Positions 29,915 to 38,946 of a stretch of DNA of 64,000 bases are shown here, piece by piece; position 1 is the first letter of the stretch; each line of letters opens with the position of its first letter. Both the position numbers and the translations under genes were made by a program. The notes beneath the pieces were generated by a model. That model made no database searches. It was not told the DNA's origin and saw only the letters and a program-made list of their open reading frames with translations. The stretch is from Paulinella micropora (lineage: Eukaryota; Cercozoa; Imbricatea; Euglyphida; Paulinellidae): positions 1 to 64,000 of the forward strand of contig WBZZ01001393.1 of the NCBI GenBank assembly GCA_019918135.1, read 5' to 3'.

Positions 29915-29958
29915 TATAAGTAATAATATTTATTTCTTTAAATGGTTTTACATTTTAT
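29915..29958 (-). promoter_or_regulatory. duplicated promoter-like block, copy 2
   Basis: Identical to 29605-29648, offset by 310 bases, and placed just upstream of the ATG at 29910. Confidence 0.6.
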
Positions 29959-29981
29959 ATTTATAACATTATTATAACAAA

Positions 29982-30221
29982 TCACGAGTGATTTTTATAA
30001 TATCTTTCCAAGTCGTCGTTTCTACGAATTATACGAATAACTTTATGCCCACCTATCATAACTTCTTCTTTCTCTGCGAAGTGGTCTCTATGAAAGTCTG
30101 ATTTTTCGTGTTGATATTTTCCGTATATCCCTATTACCTTACCGCATACACAGGTATATTTCTGTTTTCTTCTTTCCTTTACATATTCCGCTCTCTTCTG
30201 TTTGCTGTTAATCTCAAACAT
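29982..30221 (-). CDS. small zinc-finger protein, 79 aa
   Basis: Start chosen at the ATG 30221 (MFEINSKQKRAEYVKERRKQ), which lies inside a TCTCAAAC-type palindrome. A basic helix is followed by CVCGKVIGIYGKYQHEKSDFH, a CxC...H...H zinc-binding pattern also found in the GIY-YIG protein and the terminal zinc-finger gene of Polinton 2. Probably nucleic-acid binding. Confidence 0.6.
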   Translation of the reverse strand: MFEINSKQKRAEYVKERRKQKYTCVCGKVIGIYGKYQHEKSDFHRDHFAEKEEVMIGGHKVIRIIRRNDDLERYYKNHS

Positions 30222-30254
30222 GTTTGAAATCTCTATCTCCAACTAGTTGGAGAT
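30211..30254. repeat. two adjacent palindromes near the right end
   Basis: A TCTCAAAC-type palindrome (30211-30230) that supplies the start codon of the zinc-finger gene, followed by a TCTCCAAC-type palindrome (30234-30254, centre CTAG), then a further GTTGGAGATA half-site. A cluster of family members. Confidence 0.75.
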
Positions 30255-30302
30255 TTACGTGTTGGAGATATATACAAAAGAGAAAATTTTCTTTTACAAT
30301 AT

Positions 30303-30551
30303 GTTTTCCGTCGGTGTGTTTTTTTATGTCTTGATAAGTTCGCTCTTGAAACCTCCTCCCCGCATTCACATTATTTCTGTTGCTTTTTTGTTCCTTTGCT
30401 CTCTGTTGATTTGGAAAATTTGATTTCGTTATTTTGCTGTTTTGTTGCTTCGTATTGATTTGCGGGAGATGTGTCTGGAAGCCGAATTCTTTTTTAAAGT
30501 GTCATTTTGAGGGCACGAAAAATGACCTTAAAAAAAGGATATTATACTACT
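30303..30551 (-). repeat. right terminal inverted repeat of Polinton 1
   Basis: Reverse complement of 12192-12441 with very few differences, ending TACTACT. Followed by CAAACA, the right copy of the target duplication. Confidence 0.93.
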
Positions 30552-30745
30552 CAAACACAGTCCTCAAGAATGAGAATGATGTCTCGTTGTATTAGCTTAG
30601 TGAAGCCAAAAAAGGAAAACGGCAACAGACCAGGAATAAAATGGCATCAGGTCCAATCCGGACAAATAATACTGAAAAACAAGCTGGTGCACCTGTCACC
30701 AGGAAAAGGTACTTTTTACCAGCTATCCGGGGGGTGATGCCTACA
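30552..30745 (-). repeat. gypsy 5' LTR, second part
   Basis: Continues the LTR interrupted at 12191, matching 1010-1203 and starting with the duplicated CAAACA. Ends GATGCCTACA, followed by ACCG, the outer target duplication of the gypsy element. Confidence 0.9.
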
Positions 30746-31112
30746 ACCGATCTTCGCTCCGAGCCAGAGCTTGAATTGCTGTCGCTGTCGATATCGCTGT
30801 CCGCCCCCCGGGGGTTGTGTTGGTCGTTGTCAGCCGCACCTACTGGTTCGAGTCCTGGACGGCATAACATGCCTTGGGCACCTACTGGTTCGAGTCCTGG
30901 ACGGCATAACATGCCTTGGCCCTTCTACTGGGCCCACCTTCGTCACTCAGTAGTACATGCTTTCCTTTCTTCTTCTTATTTCTGCGCTTTGCGCTCTTCG
31001 CTCTTCGTCTTCTCTTTCTTCTTCTTCTCAACTAACTGCTCAGGCGGGCCAATTATGTTTTGCTCCCCCATCCCCGAGGCTTCCTTCTCTCTCTCTCTTT
31101 CCTGATCTGCGT
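30746..31112. other. segment between gypsy and Polinton 2, with 42-bp tandem repeat
   Basis: The original neighbour of 1-965 (shared ACCG) and of 51879 onward (shared CTGCRT). It contains a perfect 42-bp tandem duplication (30836-30877 and 30878-30919) in which each unit carries a good B-box match GGTTCGAGTCC. On the minus strand it is Ser/Asp- and Lys/Glu-rich coding-like sequence. Probably part of a decayed gag-like element or a host gene; not recognisable. Confidence 0.5.
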
Positions 31113-31178
31113 AGTAGTTGATAACCCGTAACTCGGCAACGACTTTTCGTTGCCTCCTACGGGTTGTAGATAACGAAA
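31113..31178 (+). repeat. terminal hairpin of Polinton 2, left
   Basis: Directly inside the end, AACCCGTA pairs with TACGGGTT and GGCAACGA with TCGTTGCC, forming a long interrupted stem. Polinton 1 has an unrelated sequence with the same kind of subterminal hairpin. Confidence 0.65.
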
Positions 31179-31370
31179 TAAGCCTTCCTATTGATTTGGC
31201 GAACTTTCAATACAAGAGCACAAAACAGCAAAATAACAAAATCAAAATTTTCAAATCAATACAAGCAAACAGAATAAAGAAATCTCTCTTACTCTTTTTT
31301 AAAAAAGGATTAACGATAAAAAACTTTCGTTATTCTTATTTAAAGATTAACGAAAAATATATTTATATAA

Positions 31371-31535
31371 ATGGCAGACTATACAAGACCTAATTCTAAA
31401 CAATTATATGAACAAAAAAATAGAGAGCAAAGGAATTGGAAAGCAACAGAAAAAATAAAATGCGAATGTGGCGCATATGTAGCAAGAGCGAACTTATCAA
31501 GACATAAGAAAACAAAGAAGCACATCAATAAATAA
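31371..31535 (+). CDS. terminal zinc-finger protein, 54 aa (left arm)
   Basis: ATG at 31371 (MADYTRPNSKQLYEQKNREQ). It ends with KCECGAYVARANLSRHKKTK followed by KHINK, a CxC...H...H zinc finger with basic flanks. The last third is related at DNA level to the terminal inverted repeat of Polinton 1. A terminus- or DNA-binding role is a reasonable inference. Confidence 0.65.
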   Translation: MADYTRPNSKQLYEQKNREQRNWKATEKIKCECGAYVARANLSRHKKTKKHINK

Positions 31536-31812
31536 AAACGAAAATCAATAATATCTATAATTTAAAAGAGATTATAGATTGAGCACCCAATCTCAAATAT
31601 ATTTGAGATAGTACCCCAAAGAGCACCCAATCTAGCACTGAGAGAAAATATATTGTAAAAGAAAAAAACGAATTTACTACCTCTGAGCCACTGCGTCAAA
31701 AACACCTTACTGCGAAATTTTTGGTTGCGTCAAACTTCGCTTTTTTGGCGCAGTGACGCACTGGCGCAAAGACATATTCACGGGAATAAAATCACATACT
31801 GCCACCAGCCAC
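31536..31812. other. gap between zinc finger and integrase, palindrome and cruciform
   Basis: No gene. Holds a TCTCAAAT-type palindrome (31589-31610) bracketed by two copies of GAGCACCCAATCT, then the cruciform-like GC-richer segment 31688-31790 built from CACTGCGTCA and GGCGCAGTG half-sites, in the same relative position as 13678-13775 of Polinton 1. Confidence 0.55.
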
Positions 31813-32835
31813 CTATAAATCTAATATTACCTTAGCCTTTTTTTCTCTCTTTGAAGTCCGGATATTCTCTGGTTGAATGTCTTCTCTTTTTAATAATTCC
31901 TTCGTCTTTTTTTCTTTAATAACTTCTTTGGTCTGCTCTTTCATATCTTTTTCTTCATCAACGGGTTTATCAAAATCAGTTTTCAATAAATCACGTGGGC
32001 TTACCAACTCATCGTTATTTAGTATGATTTTAAACCCTTTTCTACCTTTGACTTTATAAATAATTTTGGAGAATGTCTTACCGCCTTTTGAAAAAACATT
32101 TCTTTTATTTTCTTTTCTCACACTATCGCCAACATTGAATTCGTCAATTAAATTATCACGTGTTATTTTCTGTTTATTTTTATCTCTTCTAGCAAAGACA
32201 TCCACAGGTTTGGCTTGAATTCCTCTATGAACTTTATGATTGTACGCATTTACTAAGTCTTGAATATAACTTACCCAGTCAAAATTTCTATTAGTTTCAA
32301 ATAATAAATCCAACCACCTTCTAATACTTCTTATAACTCTATCAACAACCGCAAGTGCTCTATGGTCGCCAACTTCAACGACATCGTGTTTAATTCCATT
32401 TTCAATAAAATAATCACGAGTAGCACCTTTATATTCTCCTCCGCTGTCAGTTGTAATTGACTTTGGTTTATAAGGTATAGATTTCAAAGCATAATATACT
32501 TCTTTCGCTGTTTTATTTTTTAGCGGAATGATTATTAAAAATCGGCTATGACAATCTATCCAAACGAGCATCCAAGCATAACCCTTATTTCCTTTCTTAT
32601 CTTTTATCTTACTCATATCCGCTAAGTCTAAGAAAACTTGGTCTAATGGTTTATCAACCCATATCGTGTTCCATATTTTCGGGTTTTTCTTTTGGTGGTG
32701 TATTTCAAGTGCCTCCTCTTCTTTTGTCCTTTTTATTTCTTCTCCCGTTGGTGTGTCCTCAAGTTGACCCTTATCTCCAACTGGTTGGAGATATTCCACA
32801 TTCTGTGTATTAATAATTGTATGTTTATAGTCCAT
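31813..32835 (-). CDS. INT: Polinton integrase, 340 aa (left arm)
   Basis: Same domains as the Polinton 1 integrase: DLADMSKIKDKKGNKGYAW, SITTDSGGEYKG, ALAVVDRVIRSIRRWLDLLF, and the basic tail. Start chosen at the ATG 32835 (MDYKHTIINTQNVEYLQPVG); the longer upstream frame crosses the divergent gene. Includes the in-frame palindrome 32772-32793. Differs from Polinton 1 at scattered residues. Looks whole. Confidence 0.9.
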   Translation of the reverse strand: MDYKHTIINTQNVEYLQPVGDKGQLEDTPTGEEIKRTKEEEALEIHHQKKNPKIWNTIWVDKPLDQVFLDLADMSKIKDKKGNKGYAWMLVWIDCHSRFLIIIPLKNKTAKEVYYALKSIPYKPKSITTDSGGEYKGATRDYFIENGIKHDVVEVGDHRALAVVDRVIRSIRRWLDLLFETNRNFDWVSYIQDLVNAYNHKVHRGIQAKPVDVFARRDKNKQKITRDNLIDEFNVGDSVRKENKRNVFSKGGKTFSKIIYKVKGRKGFKIILNNDELVSPRDLLKTDFDKPVDEEKDMKEQTKEVIKEKKTKELLKREDIQPENIRTSKREKKAKVILDL

Positions 32836-32845
32836 ATTATATACA

Positions 32846-33103
32846 ATGAGATTTTTAAAGTCCAACATTAAGAATAAAAAATATAAAGTCATTAGTCCAA
32901 AAGGTAAGGTTATCAATTTTGGTGATACTAGATATGAACATTATAAAGACCGCATAGGACTATATTCACATTTAGACCATTTAGATAAAGTAAGAAGAAA
33001 AAATTATAGAGCAAGAGCAAAGGCTATAAAAAATTCAAAAGGTGAATTAACTTATAATAATCCAGAGTATAGTAATTTTTACTCATATCATTATCTCTGG
33101 TAA
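32846..33103 (+). CDS. DUF5754-like protein, 85 aa (left arm)
   Basis: KKYKVISPKGKVINFGDTRY followed by a His/Tyr- and Arg-rich part and a final SYHYLW. This resembles the DUF5754 family known from large DNA viruses and virus-like elements of eukaryotes; the resemblance is from memory of the pattern. Divergent from INT with only about 10 bases between start codons, so they share a promoter region. Absent from Polinton 1. Confidence 0.65.
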   Translation: MRFLKSNIKNKKYKVISPKGKVINFGDTRYEHYKDRIGLYSHLDHLDKVRRKNYRARAKAIKNSKGELTYNNPEYSNFYSYHYLW

Positions 33104-33125
33104 TATCTTAAAACATTTCAATATC

Positions 33126-33151
33126 ATTATTTTTTCTTTTTTATACATATA
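33126..33151 (+). promoter_or_regulatory. T-tract/TATA promoter-like motif
   Basis: ATTATTTTTTCTTTTTTATA followed by CATATA directly upstream of the ATG at 33152. Confidence 0.5.
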
Positions 33152-33682
33152 ATGCAGACCGTAAAAGTCCTGAGAAAGGTATTAGGTGAAGAAAAAAGGA
33201 GACGATGTCCAAAAATTAGTAAATTAAAAAAGGCTGAACTGCTTAAATTAATGGAACATTATGGAAAGATGGTATCAGAAAAGAAAAAATTTAAGAAAAC
33301 TACGAAACCACCGCCTAAGTTTAGACTAACAGAAAAAAAACAATCCGCTATCAAATCAACCAATGACATCGCATTAAGCGGAGATACAGAGAAAGAGATA
33401 GCAAAACTAAATGAAGATTTAATTGAATATGAAAATGATATCCGCGCTATCCGTTATGCGAAAGTAAGAAAGGGAACGAAGAAGGAAACTTTCGCAGAAA
33501 TTGAAAAAATTAGAAATGGTTTTAGTAAAAGGCGAAACGCCCTAGCAGACAGAATTAAAGTGTTTGAAAAACAAGATGAAAGGTATTTAGAAGATATTTT
33601 GTATTATATTATTGGAACAAGAAGAATTAACAATAAATTAAAAAGTTTGCTTAAAAATCACACGAAAGATAAATGGGATTAA
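33152..33682 (+). CDS. basic SAP-like, coiled-coil protein, 176 aa (left arm)
   Basis: Residues of about 20-45 (RRCPKISKLKKAELLKLMEH) resemble a SAP-type DNA-binding helix pair. A Lys-rich stretch and a charged helix (about 85-150) follow. It converges with the acidic gene and overlaps its end by 4 bases. Polinton 1 has a different coiled-coil protein in its left module. Confidence 0.6.
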   Translation: MQTVKVLRKVLGEEKRRRCPKISKLKKAELLKLMEHYGKMVSEKKKFKKTTKPPPKFRLTEKKQSAIKSTNDIALSGDTEKEIAKLNEDLIEYENDIRAIRYAKVRKGTKKETFAEIEKIRNGFSKRRNALADRIKVFEKQDERYLEDILYYIIGTRRINNKLKSLLKNHTKDKWD

Positions 33683-34191
33683 AACTTTAAGAAACATTTT
33701 TCAACATCATTATTTTTTTCTTTCTTAGCACCGCCAGATGATTGATTATACACTTTTACGCTCACACTATTTGACTTTTTACTTTTAGTTTTCTTTACAG
33801 GTTCTTCTTCTTCGCTTTCTTCGCTTTCGCTTTCTTCGCTCTCTGGTTCGGGCTCGGGCTTCTTCTTCGCTCTCTTATTCTCTGCTTTCGCTCTTTTGAT
33901 TTTCATTTTCGCCATCTTTTCTGCAATTATATCAGTGAAATCAACCTCATCCTCACTATCACTCTTCTCCTCTGGGCTATCATTATCTCGTTCAGTAATA
34001 ATATCCTTAGCCAAGTTCTTTTCTTCAATTTGTTTTATTCGTTCCTCCATATCTTCGTCTTCTTGCTTTACAGCATTTCGGTATTGTGCTAATACATTTT
34101 TAGCATGCTCCATCTTTCGTTGTTTCGCTTTCGCTTTTATTCCTTCCACAGCACTACCCCAATTCTTACGACTTGCTTCGGCGGACGGCAT
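33679..34191 (-). CDS. acidic Lys/Glu-rich protein, 170 aa (left arm)
   Basis: Nearly identical to the Polinton 1 protein at 15143-15661 in its first 110 residues (MPSAEASRKNWGSAVEGIKA), with a shorter, more variable Glu/Ser run and the conserved end VSVKVYNQSSGGAKKEK. Function unknown. Confidence 0.7.
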   Translation of the reverse strand: MPSAEASRKNWGSAVEGIKAKAKQRKMEHAKNVLAQYRNAVKQEDEDMEERIKQIEEKNLAKDIITERDNDSPEEKSDSEDEVDFTDIIAEKMAKMKIKRAKAENKRAKKKPEPEPESEESESEESEEEEPVKKTKSKKSNSVSVKVYNQSSGGAKKEKNNDVEKCFLKF

Positions 34192-34317
34192 AATCTCAAA
34201 TATTATATTATATTTGAGATTTTATACTAAGATTAATATATTTTAGTATTTTAAATTAAATATTTATTTTATATAATTTCATTTAAAGATAAAGACATTA
34301 ATATACAAAAAGCGACA

Positions 34318-34923
34318 ATGCCAGACTATAAGCAAGGAAAGATTTATTCAATCAGGTCTCACCAGACAGACCAGATTTACATAGGTTCAACAACTCAACC
34401 TCTTCATAAAAGGTTATATGAACATAGAAGTTCATGTTTAAAGCGAGGAGCTAAATCATCAAAAGAAATAATAAAGTATCCAGACAATTATATTGAATTA
34501 ATTGAAGAATATCCTTGTAATAATAAATATGAATTAGAACGAAGAGAAGGAGAAATAATTAGACAGACAGAAAATTGTGTTAATATAAGAATAGCAGGAA
34601 GGACAATAAGAGAATATTATGTAGATAAAAAAGACGAAATAATTAAACAACAAAAATTATATAAACATTTAAATCAAGAAAAAGTCAAAAATACGAAAAA
34701 GAAATACAGAGATAACAGTAAAGAAAAAGCAAAAAATTGGAGGGAAGAAAATAAAGAAGAACTAAAAAGAAAAAATAAAGAATGGAGAGAGAAAAATAAA
34801 ATAAGAGTTGAATGCGGGTGTGGTTCGTTTTATTTAGAAAATGATAAATCTCACCATTTTATGACACAAAAGCATATTGATTTCGCAAATATGTATATAG
34901 GTCTAAAATCATTTGGGTTTTAA
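34318..34923 (+). CDS. GIY-YIG endonuclease with zinc finger, 201 aa (left arm)
   Basis: N-terminal GIY-YIG nuclease: GKIYSIRSHQTDQIYIGSTT, then LHKRLYEHR, and a Glu-containing RREGEIIRQTENCVN. A long Lys-rich helix follows, then RVECGCGSFYLENDKSHHFM ending with QKHI, a CxC...H...H finger like those in the small terminal zinc-finger proteins. It lies between the acidic and fibre genes, where Polinton 1 has only a hairpin cassette, so it may be a mobile endonuclease that spread into this site. Confidence 0.8.
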   Translation: MPDYKQGKIYSIRSHQTDQIYIGSTTQPLHKRLYEHRSSCLKRGAKSSKEIIKYPDNYIELIEEYPCNNKYELERREGEIIRQTENCVNIRIAGRTIREYYVDKKDEIIKQQKLYKHLNQEKVKNTKKKYRDNSKEKAKNWREENKEELKRKNKEWREKNKIRVECGCGSFYLENDKSHHFMTQKHIDFANMYIGLKSFGF

Positions 34924-34936
34924 ATGTTATTAGATA

Positions 34937-34963
34937 TTAATTTTTTTTGCTTAATATACGAAT
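34937..34963 (+). promoter_or_regulatory. T-tract/TATA promoter-like motif before fibre gene
   Basis: ATTAATTTTTTTTGCTTAAT followed by ATACGAAT, up to the fibre ATG at 34964. Polinton 1 has a hairpin cassette at the equivalent place instead. Confidence 0.5.
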
Positions 34964-37900
34964 ATGTCAGGTTCTTCATTCAAAAGTTTGTTAGGTCTTA
35001 ATGAGTTGGCGGTTGATAGTCTAGACATAAAAAACTTAGACCTTACCAACACAAACATAGTGGGCTTATACACAGATAGGGTGCCAGAAGATGCTGACCC
35101 CGTAAATCTTTATTTTACCAACAACCGATTTGATGCGAGGTTGGCTTTAAAATCAACGACTGACTTAAAAGAAGGCACTAATCTATACTATACTGATGGT
35201 AGGTTTGATGCGCGACTAACCACTAAATCAACCACTAACCTAGCCGAAGGCACCAATTTATATTATACTAATGCTAGGTTTGACACTCAATTAGCAACAA
35301 AGAGCACAACAAACTTAGCAGAGGGAACCAATCTATACTACACCACAGCAAGGGCTAATATAGATTTTGACACAAGGATAGCAACTAAATCAATAGATGC
35401 TTTAAGTGATGTAATCATAACAGGCACCCCCGCTGATAATCAACTTCTTATTTACAGCACGGGGCAATGGAGAAATGTTGCTTCACCTTTTCTAAGATTG
35501 GATGGTCTCGCTATGATGTTTGGAGATTTAAATATGGGGGGTTTTAATGTAGCAAATGTCGGTAATGTTGATGGTGTTGATGTTTCTGCTCTTGATAGTT
35601 CGGTTGTAAAACTAACAGGCGACCAAACAATAACAGGGAATAAAACATTTACTACTTAATTTATGTGGGGGTAAAAGACTCAAATCCATTAAACACAGGA
35701 AAATTATTCTTCAATTACAACAATAATATGGACTCTATCTATTCGTCGGAGGCAGGTGGGGCAACGGGCTATCCATTATCTTTTGTAGGCTCGTCCATAC
35801 TTTTTGCTCCAACAACAGGGGGCGGAATGACATTGACAAATAATGTTTTTAATTTTAACAGCACAACAGCAATCAGCGGATTGCCCGCACCATTCTATGA
35901 CGGCGATGCTTCAACAAAAGCATATACCGATACGAAACTAGCAAAGGACGGAACAACGGCTATGACGGGCAGTTTAAATATGGGTGGATTTAACATAACA
36001 AATGTTGGTAATGTTGATGGTATTGATATTTCTACTCTTGATACTTCGGCCGTAAAACTAACAGGAGACCAAACTATAGCGGGTATTAAAACATTCAGCA
36101 ACATAATAAATGCTAGTGCGGGGATTGATATGAAAAGCCAGAGTATAACAAATGTTAATCTTGTTGATGGTGTTGATGTTTCTACTCTTGATACTTCGGC
36201 CGTAAAACTAACAGGAGACCAAACCATAGCAGGGAATAAAAAATTTACTTCAACAATAGAAGTGCGGGGTGCTACTGCTCCAACCGCTTTTGATGGTATC
36301 GGTATTGCCTTTGATACGGCGACAAATATAGGAGAGATTGTGGCACAAAAAATAGCAACCGCGGCCTATTATCCAATACAAATAACAGGGTCATATGTTG
36401 ATTTATATGCGGGGGATAATGTAATCGCGACAGCAACTGGCACGACACTATCTTTAAACAATAGAAAAATTACAAATTTGGCCACACCAACAGCAACAAC
36501 GGACGGGGCGAATAAAACGTATGTGGATACATTAGACGGGCAAAATGTGAAACTAACAGGAAACCAAACCATAGCAGGAATTAAGACATATAGCAGTGGT
36601 GTTGAAATAACGGGAAATTCAATAAATGCTACAACAAAGGGCACATTTATCGTTTTCAATTCTACCAGTAATATCGGGTCAATTGCTAGTTTGGATATGA
36701 AAACAGCAACATATTACAACTTTGAAATTTCTGCGAAAAAAATAAGTTTTATTATTGACGGGACGATAGTCGGTTGGGTAAATGCTTCGGGGTTAGATTG
36801 TAATAGTAGCAAAATAGCAAACCTTGGAACTCCAACATTATCAACAGACGGAGCGACAAAAGGGTATGCGGACACATTGGACGGACAAAATGTAAAACTA
36901 ACAGGCGACCAAACCATATTAACAGGAATTAAGATATTTAATGGAAGTAGAAATGATGTAAGGGCACTGAATTTGTTAAGCCAAGCCGATTTCAATAATG
37001 TGGATATCATTAATGGTGGAAATATAACATATAATGGGGCGAGGATATTAAACCAAAACGGAGGAGACATATTCTTTTCACAGACGACGGGTGATTGGCA
37101 GTCTTTCTTATATACTCTAAATACTGCTTCAAGTGGAACCGCGAACCAACGAGGCTATCTATTCACTAATGTAGCATCTGATGTAAAAGGTGCGGGACTT
37201 TATATTTCAAAACTTTTGGATAATAAGTCGCTGTCGTCTGACATTGTCCGTTTTAACAATGCTGGCGGTATGCGGTTTTATGGTGCTTTGGATATGAACT
37301 CAAACAATATAACAAATGGCGGAACAATAACAGGAACAACAATTACTTCAACCGCGGGTATATCAACAACTACAGCAACCGCGAGTGGATTAATCACGGC
37401 AAATGCGGGTATATCAACAACTACGATCACTGCGAGTGGCCTACTAACAGCAACAGGAGGTTCTAGCATAGTTATACAAGGAAATACAAATGGTGGTAAT
37501 ACAAGAGGAATATTTTTGTGGGACACTGGCAACACCAGTTATGGCATTTATATGGCTTCAAATGGAGGAGGTGCAAATACTAGAAGTCTAGCGGGAGGGT
37601 CTGCGGTTGCAGGCAACGATTTCACTTCTTTTGCTGTTAGATTTAGGGTAAGTAATGCTTCAACCGACGGATTTATATGGGAGAACTCGTCCGAACAATT
37701 GTTAATGTCATTAAACGGGGCAAACGGGACTTTATGGACAAAAGGGTTAATAACGGCTAGTGCGGGTATATCAACAACAACGGCAACCGCAAGCGGATTG
37801 ATAACGGCAAATGCTGGGATAACATACACGGGCACACTAACATCAGCAACAAATACAAGTGGAGCGAAAATAGGAGTTCAGGGAGCAACAGACGGAACAA

Positions 37901-38808
37901 ATGCAAAAGGAATATTTCTATGGGATACGACAAATACGAGTTGGGGAATTTATGCGGCATCTGGTGGAGCAAGCAAAAGTTTGGCAAATGGTACGGCCGT
38001 TTCAGGAAATGATTTTAGTTCGTATAGTTTTCGTTTTAGAGTGGCTAATGATGCTACGATGGGTTTTGTGTGGGAGAATTCGTCTGAACAATTGCTAATG
38101 TCATTAAACGGGGCAAACGGGACTTTATGGACAAAAGGATTGATTACGGCAAATGCGGGAATTACATATTCTGGGGTGCTAACAACGGCATCAGCATCAA
38201 CTAACGGGGCTAAAATAGCAATTCAAGGACAAACAGACGGGACGAATGCGAGAGGAATATTTGTATGGGACATTGGAGATTCAAACTGGGGGATTTATAT
38301 GAGCCAGTCTGGGGCAAGTAAATCGTTAAGTGGAGGAACGGCACCAGCAGGAGGAGGTGGAGGATTAACTTCTTATTCTATTAGATTTAGAGTAAATGGT
38401 TCTTCAACGAGTGGTTTCATATGGGAGAATAATTCAAATACTGCTTTAATGTCATTAAGAGCAAGCGATGGGCAATTATGGGTATTGTCTAATCCAATTC
38501 AATATTCAGACAGGAGAAAAAAAGAAGATATAAAGGAATGTTTAGGCTTAGATTTTATTAATAAGTTAAATCCAGTCTGCTATCGTATGATTGACGACAA
38601 AAAGAAATGTAGGACTGGCTTAATAGCACAGGAATTAGAAGAAATACTAACAGAAATGGATATGTTAGATTTTGGTGGTTTTATAAAAGAAACAATTATG
38701 GTTCCCTGTCCAAAGCAAAGAGAGGAATACGAATTGAAAGGTGTGAGTGTTAATCCAGAAGATGTTAAATGTGTTGATAGTGGTGATGTCAGTTATAATA
38801 TGGTATAG
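34964..38808 (+). pseudogene. fibre gene, left arm copy, broken
   Basis: Same architecture as the Polinton 1 fibre: conserved N-terminus, EGTNLYYT repeats, TGDQTI repeats, Gly/Thr-rich shaft, and C-terminal S74 chaperone. The first dozen residues (MSGSSFKSLLGLNELA) differ from Polinton 1. This copy looks broken with about one or two breaks, whereas the right arm copy (44190-48026) looks whole. From about 37340 to 38740 it is nearly identical to Polinton 1. Confidence 0.8.
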
Positions 38809-38861
38809 GTTATTCCGAGTTTATCGCCCCGTTAATTAAGGCCGTTCAACAATTATCAGAT

Positions 38862-38882
38862 AATCTCGGACATGTCCGAGAT
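38862..38882. repeat. palindrome, TCTCGGAC type (left arm)
   Basis: AATCTCGGAC plus ATGTCCGAGAT, at the place equivalent to 19779-19800 of Polinton 1. Confidence 0.8.
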
Positions 38883-38946
38883 AGGGTAGTTAATTTAGAA
38901 AAAGAAAATAAAAATCTCATGAATATACTACAAGAAATTAGAGAAA

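Larger units (their letters stand above)
12192..30551. mobile_element. Polinton/Maverick element 1
   Basis: 18.4 kb, beginning AGTAGTATAATATCC and ending with the complementary TACTACT, so the ends are 5'-AG and CT-3'. It is flanked by the perfect 6-bp duplication CAAACA (12186-12191 and 30552-30557). These are hallmarks of Polintons. It carries integrase, protein-primed DNA polymerase B, packaging ATPase, Ulp1-like protease, double-jelly-roll capsid protein, penton and a long fibre. Most genes look whole; the polymerase gene looks broken, so I estimate one or two breaks overall. It inserted into the 5' LTR of the gypsy element and is therefore younger than it. Confidence 0.93.
966..30745 (-). 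mobile_element. Ty3/gypsy LTR retrotransposon, interrupted by Polinton 1
   Basis: A minus-strand LTR element whose LTRs are 966-1203 and 12142-12191 plus 30552-30745; the second is split by the Polinton at 12192-30551. Both LTRs run TG...CA in element orientation. ACCG occurs on both outer sides (962-965 and 30746-30749) as a 4-bp target duplication. A purine tract precedes the 3' LTR and a possible tRNA primer site follows the 5' LTR. Internal parts in order are gag, protease, reverse transcriptase-RNase H and integrase, which is the Ty3/gypsy order. I count about eight differences between the LTRs, so it is not a very recent insertion. The coding part looks broken, with roughly three to six breaks, although the family can also use frameshifting between gag and pol. 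Confidence 0.88.

Noticed and set aside
12192-30551. Virophage or bacteriophage prophage instead of a Polinton
   Set aside because: The S74 fibre looks phage-like, but the rve integrase, protein-primed PolB, Ulp1-like protease, AG...CT ends and 6-bp target duplication are Polinton traits, and the element is nested in a eukaryotic LTR.
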